Assembly: GCA_964023205.1 (NCBI GenBank)
Contig: OZ026843.1
Location: 2,961,029-3,025,028, forward strand
Length of the DNA: 64,000 bases
DNA from: Lutraria lutraria
Lineage: Eukaryota; Mollusca; Bivalvia; Venerida; Mactridae
Direction of reading: 5' to 3'
The notes under the pieces are model-generated. The model had not been told where the DNA came from. It saw nothing but the letters and a program-made list of their open reading frames with translations, and did no database searches. Each line of letters begins with the position of its first letter. Position 1 is the first letter of the stretch. Positions 12,324-23,600 of this stretch are shown here, one piece after another. A program made the position numbers and the translations under genes.

Positions 12324-15300
12324 AATTGAAAAACTATTGAAAGTATCAACTTGAACACTAAGTCGCGAAGCGTCAACATTTCGCTTGAAAACGGACAGAG
12401 AAACTAAGAGACACCTTAGACAATACCTAAAATATTAAAAAAAGACATGGATGAAACTTGTCCAGCTCTTTCCCGTTCTATTTTTTATTAGTACTACTAC
12501 ACGTCCTTACTATTACTATCTGCTTGACCGGTCCAGAGTGTTTTTGTTGTTGTATCCATTGCACCGAGTTTAAGTGTTCAGGTGCTTCAAATTGTCAACT
12601 TTCACCCTGTATTATTGACTGACAATGCCATAGCTCGGCTCAAAATCTGCTCATGAGTTATTTATTTCTATTCTTTATTTTATTGTCGATAGTTTTATGT
12701 CGCTCCCAAGTTAAATTTACCTTTTACGAAGGGGTTCTTCGAGGTCAAGCTGTCAGTGCGACATTAAACCCAAGGGTAAAACCCAACCTTCTTCGTGCGT
12801 TACATTTTCTGATAAGCATAACACCTTCGAGTATGGCTAAACTACACCATGTTTTATCAAAGTATTTACTAAGACTTGTACCGCACAAAGAAGCGGGAAC
12901 TACTTTTACAATTGCATGGCGGATGTAGATAGATATAGAACTTAGGTCTGCATAAAAATTCATGTGCGCCATGCTAGTGACGGCTAGTGAAAGCTGAACT
13001 ATCGTGTATGAAATATTTGATGTCCAATTAATGCTATAGGATATAGTTCTTGTGGTAACTGCTGACTAGACTTTATAAACACGTGTTCTGTAAGAAAAGA
13101 AAATACGTGTAAACAAAATACGACCTGGTGTGTATGTCAAGACATTCATGTTGAACTTCTTGCAAAATCTTAATCAATGGTATATTTACCTAAGCCTTTG
13201 GGTAACATAAACACCACGTGTGCGTGTACTGGTAACGTATGTACTTGTATTGTAAGAATTAATAGCGGTTTTATCTGTTAGCCAATTCAACTATCAGAGA
13301 CGCTGTGTCGAATCAGCACACCCATGCGGACAGAATTGCATACTATTTAATAATGCTGAGGTAAATGTTATAAACTTCCAGGTTACCGGTGCAGTTATGA
13401 CAAAAATAATAATATTTTGCAGCAAACTAACTAAGACTCCATGCACTCTTCATTGTGGTATATTCTCTAGTGTTGTGTTCCTTGTATCACTGAATACGCA
13501 CAGTACTTGGATGAATTATATCTTAAGTAGTTTCTCATATCTTTCACTGGCACATTAACATTTTCTCTGTTTAATAATGAATACGCATTTTTTGTTGATA
13601 TCTTCATTTCGAGTCATGAGCTCGACAGACTACTTATCTCTATTTTTGCCAGCTTTCCCGTCCACTTATATTTTAAGAACTAACGTTTTTTTCCCAAAAC
13701 AATTAGTCCAAGATTGCATTCTACACACGTGACAAGTGGCATTCTTTGCCTAATGATTAAGATTTTAAAGTAATATGTTAATAATAATAATTGATACACT
13801 TCAAATAACAATGATGACTATTACATAACCACAATAAAATAGCAATAAACATAATCCACATTAAGCACGTTGAACTTCGCGCTTATTACAACGGGATATC
13901 AAGTATTAATTGTATGTGTGAGTACAAGTATGCCAAACCGTACGAGAAGGGGGGTATGTTTAGATGGCTGGAATAAATTAAACATAGAATCGCTAAACAT
14001 GAAGATTAGATTAACCTAGACGTTGCTTGTCATATTTGGCTGACGTGTGTTAAAGCAAGGGTGTATATCATTGAATTAGAAGGTGTATCTACAATGACAC
14101 AATGACTGTTAGTGGAACAGGTGTTTTTTTCTAAATCTTGACATTTGTTCTCGTGTATATAAGACATTTAATTAGATTTTACAGAAAGCAATTAGGTTTA
14201 ACTGACTATTTTTGACGCCTTCACTAATGGAACCATCCTATTTTCTCGCGTATTTCCTCGGCGTTTGGTTAAACAATTAACGCAGATAATAATTGTAAAG
14301 AGGATTTTGGCTCTTACAAAATATACATACAAATGAAATATTCGTGAACGGAATGTTGATATGAGGTTTGGATATACTACATAGGCATTAACCAAACATT
14401 ATGACTTTATGGATATCACAATGTTAATGTGTTTCGGTCAAGTCTAAGAAAAAGTATGTAATATTTCTTTGTTTTAAACATAAAGCTTGCAGTTAGTAAT
14501 ATGATATATGCTGAAGCATGGACTGGAGTGTACGCTGGGCTTGTAAATTGGCAGTTCTAATCTTGGTTTGGCTAGTCGTACCCTTCCATGAAAGTTTGAA
14601 CATATCGTCGATATTCCTCCGTATATGTAACAGAACCGTTTCTTTGTGGAAAGGTAAGTTGGGGCTGGTTTGAATACAGTCCTGGAAAACTGAATGTGCG
14701 AACGGCCGCCGTATGTAACTGGTATATTGTTGAAAAACGTCTTTAAACTCACTGTAACAAATATCGATATGATAACGAACAGGTGCGATTAAATTTGAAT
14801 ATAAAGATAAGAAAATATTTCAGTCGTAAATATATTTATTTTAATAATAAACAAAACAATATAATCTTTATCTATAAAGAAAGATTCTGAGATAGATACA
14901 GTTGGTGCATAATATATATTGTATACTACTGACAAATGCGTTATTTTCTATACCAATAACTATTAAAAAACTTAGCTTAAAAAAATCATTTGATGTAAAG
15001 TAATTCATGTGAATCAATGCAAGAAAGGGAGATAAAAGAGATCGCATATATTCGTAGAAGGCCATTTGTCTGAGATTTACTTGATATTTGAAGAAGCTGG
15101 CCAGCTAGCTTACGGAAGATCGGTGTTACTACACAGATGTATGACATGGATCTTCATACAACGCTCAAGTTAATGCCACTGGTTGTTGGTGTAACACTAA
15201 AAGGACTATTCATTATAATAGTAAGTGCGCTAAGTGTCCTTTGGACTGTTATTCACAGGTGACCCTAAACCCAATGATTGACATTTTGGCTATTGAATAC

Positions 15301-16142
15301 ACTGAACGTTTGCAGTTCGATAGCTGATGACTTTGTATGACGTAGTTGTTCAACGTAACGTGCCAGTACAATGTTCCTAATGTTTGATCAAAGTACTGAA
15401 AGTGTTCATAGAAACTGAACGTATGCATCACAAGAAAATCAACACTACGCCACATGTTCTATTTTAAAAGCACACGTATCCATTTTCCACGTTCAAACTA
15501 ACTACATACGTACATGAGCAATTTGCCAAATTAAAATATTACTGTATTACAATATTTTGAAACTTTCCAAAAAAAGTGAGTTTCACTAAGAGATTATTTA
15601 AACATTAAGCAAATAATTGCATCTCAATTAGTCAAGGTTAATGGAGAATGAGCATGATGAGCGTAATAGTTGATTTATTTAGGGAAGGTTACCGCACACA
15701 TTTCGTTCAAATATTTTTCGGCGTTACGTAATTAAAAGTGACTCTTGAAAAAGGGTTCTACCGAACCTAGTATATTTTTGGGGAAAAGGGTCTTGCCTAA
15801 GCAGCTTTGAATTTTGAATAAAAAGTCCGCCAGGTTGAAATTTCTTTTTGTATGGAAATTGTGTTTAATAAATTCATATTAAAAGCTGCTGTAGGTACAT
15901 TGTATCGATTTTGAATTACATTTATAAATATAAAATTACTCTCTCATTGTTCCTCTTCTCTCTGATTCTGTCGTCTGGTATGATAAAATAACGCGTGGGA
16001 AGTGATTAATGATTGAATGTATTATGAGGCATATTTCAGTTACCAATAATTATCACGTTTCAATTTACCGGTTGTACATCGTGTATAGTAAAACTTCACT
16101 TAAAGACCTTGTCGACATTAAAAAACTTAATTACACAACGGA
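12324..16142. other. unassigned AT-rich DNA, 3.8 kb
   Basis: Contains a 91-codon forward ORF (12653-12928) that begins with a hydrophobic, signal-peptide-like stretch but has no recognisable domain, and a reverse ORF over the same bases. A short TAA-rich patch lies near 13779-13791. No other structure was recognised. Confidence 0.5.
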
Positions 16143-16386
16143 CCGCCTCCTGGATCGAGTGATTGAGGTCGCTGACTTCAAATCACTGTAACCTGTAACA
16201 CTGATAGAGGGTGGTAGGTTCGAGCCCAGCTCTCGACCATATCTCTTTATGTGAGAAGGTACGCAGTTGCTTACAGAGGATGGGAGTCTAGCACTGGTTG
16301 TTCCCTGGAACGATGGTTAGGTGAACTGTCCGCCTCATATGAATCTGACTGTTGAAAAGGGTGAACAGCAAACAAACATCATCACA
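16143..16386 (+). mobile_element. tRNA-derived SINE, family B, copy 1
   Basis: The head resembles a class II (Leu/Ser-like) tRNA. It has an A-box-like TGGATCGAGTGAT at 16151, a GACTTCAAATC anticodon-arm region, a long variable arm, and a B box GGTTCGAGCCC at 16217-16227 that is one mismatch from the Pol III consensus. The body (ACGCAGTTGCTTACAGAGGA, then TAGCACTGGTTGTTCCC, then GATGGTTAGGTGAACTGTCC) is shared with the reverse copy at 25982-26231. The 3' end is placed near 16386, where similarity to the second copy fades. Confidence 0.85.
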
Positions 16387-16471
16387 ACTTTTTCCGAACC
16401 AGTTTTTTTTTATAATATCCATATTTCAACTAAAGAGACCTCCTGAATATATTGATTTTTTTTAATGTTCG

Positions 16472-16474
<3 letters not shown>

Positions 16475-16510
<36 letters not shown>
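16475..16510. repeat. (TC)18 microsatellite
   Basis: A perfect 36-bp dinucleotide run about 90 bp downstream of the family B SINE. Confidence 0.97.
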
Positions 16511-16515
<5 letters not shown>

Positions 16516-17885
16516 CATTATAACCGATTGCTGACCAGGAAGACGTAAAAGTGTAAGCAGTTTACCATTAAATCGTCGGTGAAACTAATCCATTTTAGTT
16601 AATTGTGCAATATTCATTTCAGTCGTATTTAATCAGTGGTGAATCCTAACAAAGACATTGGAGATATATACGAAGCTGGACTAGACGTTTGGTCAAAAAT
16701 GTATTGTTATAATGTAAAAAACCGAAACTGCAGAAATCCAAAATGAATTTTCAATTTATCGAAAGATTAAATTTTATACTTTGAATTTCAAACAAGAAAG
16801 TTATCAAATACGTGGGACACTGAAGCAACAACATCTACTTTCCACCAAGTGTCTTAAGAGGTCTACTATTTGGTAATTTTGTACATTTTCTCAGTAAATT
16901 ATTTAATATTTCTTGTAACACGTTTGATTACCACTTTTCACATACTAGTATATTTGTATTTATTGGCTATTGAATTATAATGCTATGCTTTTTATACCAA
17001 AGAAGATGATGTTATATACATTTTGAGGTGGCAAAAGAACAAAATCGATGTTTGGAGAATAAAATATAACCTAACATTCGATAAGTTGTAATGAAAACAT
17101 AGTAATTAGAAACATCGTATGGGTTTAAACACCATTTTTATTTTTTAACAAGAATTATGAATGAAATTCCAATCTAGGTGAGGACAAATGTAGAACTTCT
17201 GTAAAGATGAACAAACTTATAAATGAGGAAACATAGCCATAAGTTAAAACCCTGTAATGACGTTAAAAACGAAATTTTGAAAGGTCAGTCACTTTTAATT
17301 CTTATAAATGAAATTTATTTCCTCCTTAATCCGCAAGAAACCATGTAAAGTTGTAAACACAGACAAGTTTATTCAGACTTTGATAATTATAAATAAGATC
17401 TTTTCTATTAGCATTCAAACTAAAATGTTTTTGCAATAAATCCGTATTATTACAATACCAGAGACATTGCTTGTATTATAGCAGGAAACACATCTATTCA
17501 AGCTATGCTTTGCTATCGTTCATTTGTGGAATTCTCATTCGTTGCCAGTGAAGAGGAACATATTACTGATAGAACACCTGTTCGCGACTGTCCTAGATAT
17601 TATGAAGTCATTTTATGTTCATCGACATATAACGACCGGGATGAACCAGTTAGATGTCAAAAATGAACTGCGTCTGGTTTACTTTAAATCTTACCACGGG
17701 TGTGTAATGAAAGTTTGATGAGCAAATATGTTGAACGCATAACAGGTGTTTATTCTACATACATTCTCTTTATTCGTATACAGCGCCAACACTTAATATC
17801 AGCACACTTAAAAAAAAACACTATAAATAATCTCAACTGCTAACTGCTTCCTGTTCAGGAGTGAGAGATGAATGACGTTGAATAT
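16511..17885. other. unassigned AT-rich DNA
   Basis: Only short unrecognised ORFs (for example 17524-17718). No repeats or RNA genes were seen. Confidence 0.5.
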
Positions 17886-17889
17886 GTTT

Positions 17890-18080
17890 TCTCCCACTTT
17901 TACTCATGTAAGATAGGTTTTCAGCTCATATAAGAAAATCCTATCTTACATTAGCAACATCTTTCTTACATGAGCGACCACCGCACGTGAATTCATTCCG
18001 ACCTTGACGGGACTACTTTTACTACTAGTAAACACGCATTAGTGGATTCTTATATTCTCCCACTTTTACTCATGTAAGAC
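17890..18080. repeat. duplicated palindromic repeat module upstream of the Crypton-like ORF
   Basis: The segment TCTCCCACTTTTACTCATGT followed by AAGA occurs near 17892 and again near 18057. After the first copy, ATGTAAGATAGG and CCTATCTTACAT form a hairpin at about 17907-17952. The second copy is preceded by GTGGATTCTTATA, which recurs near 18991 at the edge of the palindrome at 18836-19012, so these pieces appear to belong to one element family. Confidence 0.6.
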
Positions 18081-18126
18081 AGTTTTCAGTATTACGTATC
18101 CACCCTCCACAAGCTCTATTGATCCA

Positions 18127-18333
18127 ATGAATCAGTTTGAATTACATCGTGAACAAGGTCGTTCTCCATCTTGGTCGAGAGAACTGCAGGTTCGTCGAAA
18201 CATGAGTTCACAATCAGTGTTGCAAAACAAAAATAAAACACAAAGTGTCGTTGAAGGCATGTTCGCCGGCAGTATGATGAAGAACTGCACATTTAACATT
18301 AACGTCAACCTAATCCAAAACGACGAAGAATAA
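18127..18333 (+). pseudogene. ORF fragment resembling the C-terminal tail of Crypton-type proteins
   Basis: This is a 68-codon ORF with a polar, Ser/Arg/Gln-rich N-terminal half and a C-terminus reading MFAGSMMKNCTFNINVN. A short Gly-x-x-Phe/Met then Asn-Cys-Thr-hydrophobic-Asn-hydrophobic-Asn tail is, as I recall, common at the ends of Crypton (tyrosine-recombinase transposon) proteins and their domesticated relatives in animals. The recombinase domain itself is not seen upstream, so this is at best a last exon or a truncated relic. A polyadenylation signal follows at 18540, and palindromic repeats lie on both sides. The family call rests on the tail only. Confidence 0.4.
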
Positions 18334-18539
18334 TTGTGTCAAGCGACTCTGATTCTGAGTGAAAGTCGCACGCCCGTTAAACTTTTGTGACTTGTTACGC
18401 ATTCATAGTGAAGAAGACTGTCGCGTTATCAAATAGTTCCTAACTGTTGCAGTTAACTGTTCAATAATCAAAACACATGTTGTTTTATTGATTTAAATAC
18501 TGTTTTATTGGATGTGTCTCATGGCATAAATAGTTACAC

Positions 18540-18545
18540 AATAAA
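18540..18545 (+). promoter_or_regulatory. candidate polyadenylation signal AATAAA
   Basis: AATAAA lies about 205 bp after the stop of the Crypton-like ORF and is followed by a GT/T-rich stretch (TGTATATTGTTTACATTGTC), as expected for a cleavage site. It supports reading the ORF as a 3'-terminal exon but could be chance in AT-rich DNA. Confidence 0.4.
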
Positions 18546-18835
18546 TGTATATTGTTTACATTGTCGTTTATTCAATATTTGTTTACACTTTGTGTATTCA
18601 TACACTCATGATGACGAAATGCGACCTTCACATTTTTAAACTGTAAATTAATTCAACCACACTGGAGAAGGCTGTACGCGGGGAAATTGTTTGGTACATA
18701 CTTTGAGTATGTACTTTAAAATACGGATCTCTTCAGCTGTGCAACTTTTGAATGTGATAAACGATATGCTAAAAAGTAGATTTTTACCAATTTTGTCGAT
18801 GTTGTCATGAGGGTTTTGTATTTTCTCAAAATGAG

Positions 18836-19012
18836 TGGGAGAAAAATAATCCATCATGAGACAGTCTATGTAGGATAAGGATATCTCACCCTCGGGGTCG
18901 GAATTTTGACCAGGGAACTCGGCAAGCCTCGTCCCTTTATAAAATCCGACCCCTCGGGTGTGATATCCTTATCCTACATAGAAGCTCATGGTGGATTCTT
19001 ATAATCTCAAGT
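18836..19012. mobile_element. large imperfect palindrome (foldback/MITE-like)
   Basis: The inner arms (18865-18982) pair TCTATGTAGGATAAGGATAT and a following CACCC-CGGGGTCGG block with their reverse complement. The arms extend outward through ATCCATCATGAG / CTCATGGTGGAT to about 18836 and 19012. The centre holds a GC-rich GGAACTCGGCAAGCCTCGTC segment. Outer-arm words (GTGGATTCTTATA, CTCCCAC) also occur at 18042-18080. No target-site duplication could be fixed. Confidence 0.7.
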
Positions 19013-19520
19013 CAATTTGTCGCCGATAGTGTACACATGTCAGACTAGAAAGAAGTAATTTCAGATTAGGGGGGATAAGTTTAGATTTTGTTATGCCCTT
19101 ACTAATTATCATTATAATCGAAATTATTAGAGGGGCTTATCCTAGATCCCACGGTTCCTGCTATCCTACATTATATCATTAATATGAAAATAGGCTAAGC
19201 CTATGGAACGGGGAAATCGAGTCTATTGGAAAGGAACGACAACTCTAGGTAGAGATTGGTCGAGCACCTTGCGTAAACAAAAAGTGACGTCATTCTATTT
19301 CCTGTCAAGCGTTTGAGCGCAAAACTTTAAGCAGACGCTTTTCACAAAGTTTACCAAAAGCGTTTGTATTTTTAAAATAAAGCTTCTTTTTTAAAAAACT
19401 TCGAATAGTTTGCTTTCTATTTCTTGTAAACAGATATGAAAACATAAATATAAGTGAGTAATTATATTACGATGTAAAAAAATATACCAACACGAGAACG
19501 AGAATTTAGTTGTTACAAAC

Positions 19521-19550
19521 AAAATGGCGGCCAAAATGGCGGCCTCCATG
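19521..19550. promoter_or_regulatory. tandem ATGGCGG (YY1-like) motifs
   Basis: AAAATGGCGGCC occurs twice with a 13-bp period, followed by GGCCTCCATG. ATGGCGG is the core of YY1-type sites often found at 5' ends of animal genes. No transcript can be tied to it here. Confidence 0.35.
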
Positions 19551-19634
19551 ATTTGGAAATGAGATTTTCGGCGATAGGTAATACATTTGAAATTGTTTTA
19601 ATTCACATTGAACCTTTTCTCACGTACGCATTGT

Positions 19635-19707
19635 CTATAGCCGGGCAAGGCCAAAGCCCGGGACCCGCTTCGCGGGCCCCGGTCTTTGACTTCCCCGTAT
19701 TACTATA
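19635..19707. repeat. GC-rich hairpin
   Basis: Imperfect arms begin CTATAGCCGGGCAAGG on the left and end CCCCGTATTACTATAG on the right, around a stem GACCCGC-TTC-GCGGGCC. It is strikingly GC-rich for this window and may be another end of the element cluster at 17.9-19.0 kb. Confidence 0.65.
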
Positions 19708-20340
19708 GTAAACACTGGCAACAAAACATATTCAAATGTACTCTTGTAACTGGCGAATTCCAGATCGACTGATCTCAATGACTCTAATTTCACCATTATC
19801 AAAATCGTTACTGGTTCCTAAGGCTATTGCTGGAACATTTATCAACTTTAAGTCTGAACAGTTCAGTCAAAGGGGCCCATTAACAAAACAAAACTAATAT
19901 GTTCGATGTCTCATGTTGCCCTGTGGGAAATATTTTACATATGATATCATCTAGTCATTTAAATCTACGGCTTATCTATGATTGTTTTGTTTTTTTGCTG
20001 ATTTATTACCTGGTAGTTGCTTGTTCAATGTCTCTTGTTTATGGGTCTATGTGCTCTTTAAACCTGTCTGGTGATTTCAAAACGTGCATCATTGATACGC
20101 TTGCTGCATTTTAAAAAAATATTTCGTCAGGAATCTGAAACTTAAAACTATCTGTTCTTTTTTTTATAAATGAATTGCAAAGGTAAAACTTCTGCCAAAC
20201 TGCTGTTTTATTTATTTTTTTCGTCGTGGAACTTTAAGAAAACATTTCATTGCTACATAAATGATTATAAAAATCCATACATGTATTTGTTTGTTTCATC
20301 GGGTTTAACGCTATTTTCAACATTTTTTCCGTCATATCCT
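19708..20340. other. unassigned AT-rich DNA
   Basis: Short T-rich ORFs only (19899-20114, 20170-20352); nothing recognised. Confidence 0.5.
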
Positions 20341-20560
20341 GGCGGGCAGTAATCCTAACTAGCAATCCTGGACTTCATTTAGGCCTTAACCAGGAATAAC
20401 GGCATTCTATCCACAAGCTTCTGCCAAGCTACCCCACATAATTCAGAGGTGGAGGACAATTAACATAGGATGTAATATCTTCAGTCAAATTTGTCACGGA
20501 CAGTGTGAGCCTAGCCCGGGGTTCGAACTCACAACCTCTCGATGAGTAGACAAACGCTCT
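20341..20560 (-). mobile_element. tRNA-derived SINE, family A, copy 2 (head truncated)
   Basis: Read on the minus strand it runs from GAGAGCGTTTGTCTACTC through a B box AGTTCGAACCC and the body shared with 12074-12323, ending CTGCCCGCC at 20341. The A-box half of the tRNA head is missing. At that point the sequence turns over into an inverted copy of the B-box region (20562-20596). Confidence 0.85.
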
Positions 20561-20561
20561 C

Positions 20562-20659
20562 AGGGGTTGTAAGTTCGAACCCCGGGCTAGGCTGAGTCCT
20601 AAAGGATTTTTGCAGGCCACCCGGCTCTCTCAGTGCCTGCAAAAATCCTTTAGGACTCA
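20562..20659 (+). repeat. inverted SINE-head fragment plus 25-bp perfect hairpin
   Basis: 20562-20596 repeats, in the opposite orientation, the B-box region of the adjacent SINE (GGTTGTAAGTTCGAACCCCG and GGCTAGGCTGAG). It runs into TGAGTCCTAAAGGATTTTTG plus CAGGC (20593-20617), whose exact reverse complement is at 20635-20659. The 17-bp loop, with its CCACCCGGCTCTCTCAGT-like sequence, resembles the 5' end of the same SINE (CCACCCGATTAACTCAGT). Confidence 0.75.
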
Positions 20660-23600
20660 GTCAATATAGATACAATTGAATTCATGTAAGTATTGTAGAC
20701 TAAATTAATCATCTCCTACTTATATTTTGAATCATGTCTGTCGGCTGACGAATATTACCATTGTATTTGTATAGTCGTGTGGTGAAGAAGCTCTTTGCTT
20801 ATTTCACCGTGGTGTTCGAATATATTTAACAATTATAAACCTGTGAATCATGTGGTGACTGGAAGCTTGTTTGGCACCTATTCCTAGTAAACACTAGAAA
20901 TCTGCTACATTTGTATACAAATGAAGACGAATTCAATTAAAAAGACTACACGGTTTGGAAATTGAATGATAGTACAGAGATAATAATAATACTAATAATG
21001 TAGAACCAATGGAATAGAGAAATGGGGAAAGAATTTTTACTCATTCGTTCGAAAGTAAATGGAAAAACAAAAAAGGGGTCAAAACTGAACTGATAAATAC
21101 ACGTTGATAATATCGGGATAAACTCATTGGGATTTAAACCTATAAAGAAACTAATTCTAATAAGAAATGGGTCACAACGATCAGTACTGAATAGTTCGAA
21201 TAATTGGGCTCACCATAATGAAGAACATGGGCGGTCTGACTCGTCTTCAACCTGGGTTGTGAAAATATCGAAAATCATCGAAATTAACTTGGAAAATATT
21301 TTGGAAACTTGTAACAATAAGTCAGACAGACTTTAACTTTAAAATAAACTTGTATATACGCTTTTGTCTTCATTAATTAACTGATACATATACCAAAAAT
21401 GCATTTGACATTGTAGACAAATTATTTACATATGTCTGTTGGATTTCTCTCATTTAATGTCAGATATTTACATTATTAACCCACTATAACCTGAGTTCAG
21501 AACTCTCCAGACTGACACGGCGGACCAGATTTACAATTTTCTGCCAGTATCTTGGATAATGTTTATAACTAGTCTAGGAGGAATTTGATTGTTTAACATG
21601 TCAAAGAAACCGGTACTCCCAGGAGGTTTTCGCTGTCAAATATATTTATATAAATATACAAATCTATATATACAATCATTTGATCATGTCATTCAACAAT
21701 AATGTTTTGATAGAGAGTTGTCTTCAACACAACGCATATTGTTTTAGTAAGTTAGACAGCAAGGATGAGTTCTATAGAAATAAAGAATGTTGAAAAAATG
21801 AATGCCGAATACAAGTTGAAGTCGGTCGTGACGCTGTGTCTGTTGAAGAAATATCAAGAATGTGTTTTTTGAAGCTGAAATATACAGTGCGCCTAAAGGT
21901 ATATACTATCTTACATCTAACATTAAATAATATGATGTAATTATGGAGATTGATTTTGACTTTGTATGCGTTTTTTTAAAGCGAACAATGAATTTATATC
22001 GTTGTATTAGATTTAGAAAATGTATAAGTAGCGTCGTCACGAAGAATAGGTTGCTTTCATTCGTAATACCTATATAAACGCATATAGTCTTAAAACCACC
22101 GATTTGGAACGCGCTAGAAGACCGTAAAAGAACCAAATTAAGGCACCCTTTCAAGAGTGTAGATGCGTTATAGGTGATAAGTTAATATACTGCTGAGTCT
22201 GATGTATATTGTGTACTTATATCCATGCGGACACGTAACCAGCAATGTTTCAGGGTCGTCATCTAATCTAACACTTGAAGTTTATCTGCAAAGCTCTTGT
22301 AGTCAATTGAGAATAAGTTTCCTCGTGCGAGGAACGTGCGAGGAACGTGCGTTCACGCAGTTTTATTGCAACAATATACTAACAGTAAATTCTATGTTCT
22401 ACACAGGATGTTCATTTGGTGTATGAGAGGTCAAAATCGTGGTTGTTTGATGTTCCATTCAAAGGTGCAAATTTCAGGTCATGGTTTTACATTATAGGAA
22501 TTAAGTTCGCACATAACAAACAATCTGCCATCCAAGTTGAAACAACCATTACATAGTTAATAATGTATAGATCTGATAAATTTAAAACAGACAAAATACC
22601 TTGAATATATGCTTAAAGTCATTATCATTTACAGCGCATTCCTCGCGGCTGCTCGCCAATGAGTAAATAGCATTTATTATTCAACACTACAAGTATGAAC
22701 ATCAACTTAACACTTATCCATATATCAATTTAAATGCATACTATATGAACTGGAACTTCCCCTTCAGAACATTCTCGTCTAATACCTGCTTTATCAAAAA
22801 CGCCTGCCCATCGTTCATTTATAGGTTTCGACGCTACATGGTTGTTGGTCCGTGTTATATAACTGTCGTCAATTCATTATTGATATTAAGTGGAATATGT
22901 AAACAACATACCCGAACATCTTATTGGAAAAAAATATTTTCTAATAGGATAATCTTCTAAACACTGGTCAGCTGCTGCAACATAACGACGCTCATTATTT
23001 TAGTCCTCTCCACAAGACTTCCTAGGGTCTAAAGAAATGGGACAATACTGAAGTTATTCTACACTACTGCGCCTTGATTATACAATGAACAAATTTGATA
23101 ATACTCTGTTTATCGACATGAAAAATCATTGTCAAGATTTTATTTGAACTGTCCTAAAGTTAGGCCTGCTACGCAACCAATATTTGCCAAAGGACACTCA
23201 CAATGTTTTATAGTTATAAAATTAGAACATGCAAACAATGTTCCAGGGTAGAATATTTGATAATATGAGTGAATCTGTTGACAGTGTAAACATGCATGCT
23301 TTAGTTAAAACATTCCAAACCGGAATTACGATTGTTTGTAATCAGCGTGATTCCTGAAATCAATGCAACTTAACGATTTTATGTCTTTGTTAAGAATGAT
23401 GTGTATAAATTGCAGATTATTCAGTATAATGTGTACTCAAGCACTTTTATTTTATGTGGATTTGACAATGTCCTACAACATGTAGTGGTATTTTTTTCCG
23501 GATTGTGGGGTCAGGAAATGACTTAATGAACAAAGCGTATGGAGCAACCAAGTCTTTATCCTTTGTGGTTTTCAAAAGATTTAGCTTAGTACCGAATTGT

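Noticed and set aside
12653..12928. 91-codon ORF with a signal-peptide-like start
   Set aside because: The hydrophobic start is common in T-rich random sequence. There is no domain, no splice signal and an equally long reverse ORF over the same bases.
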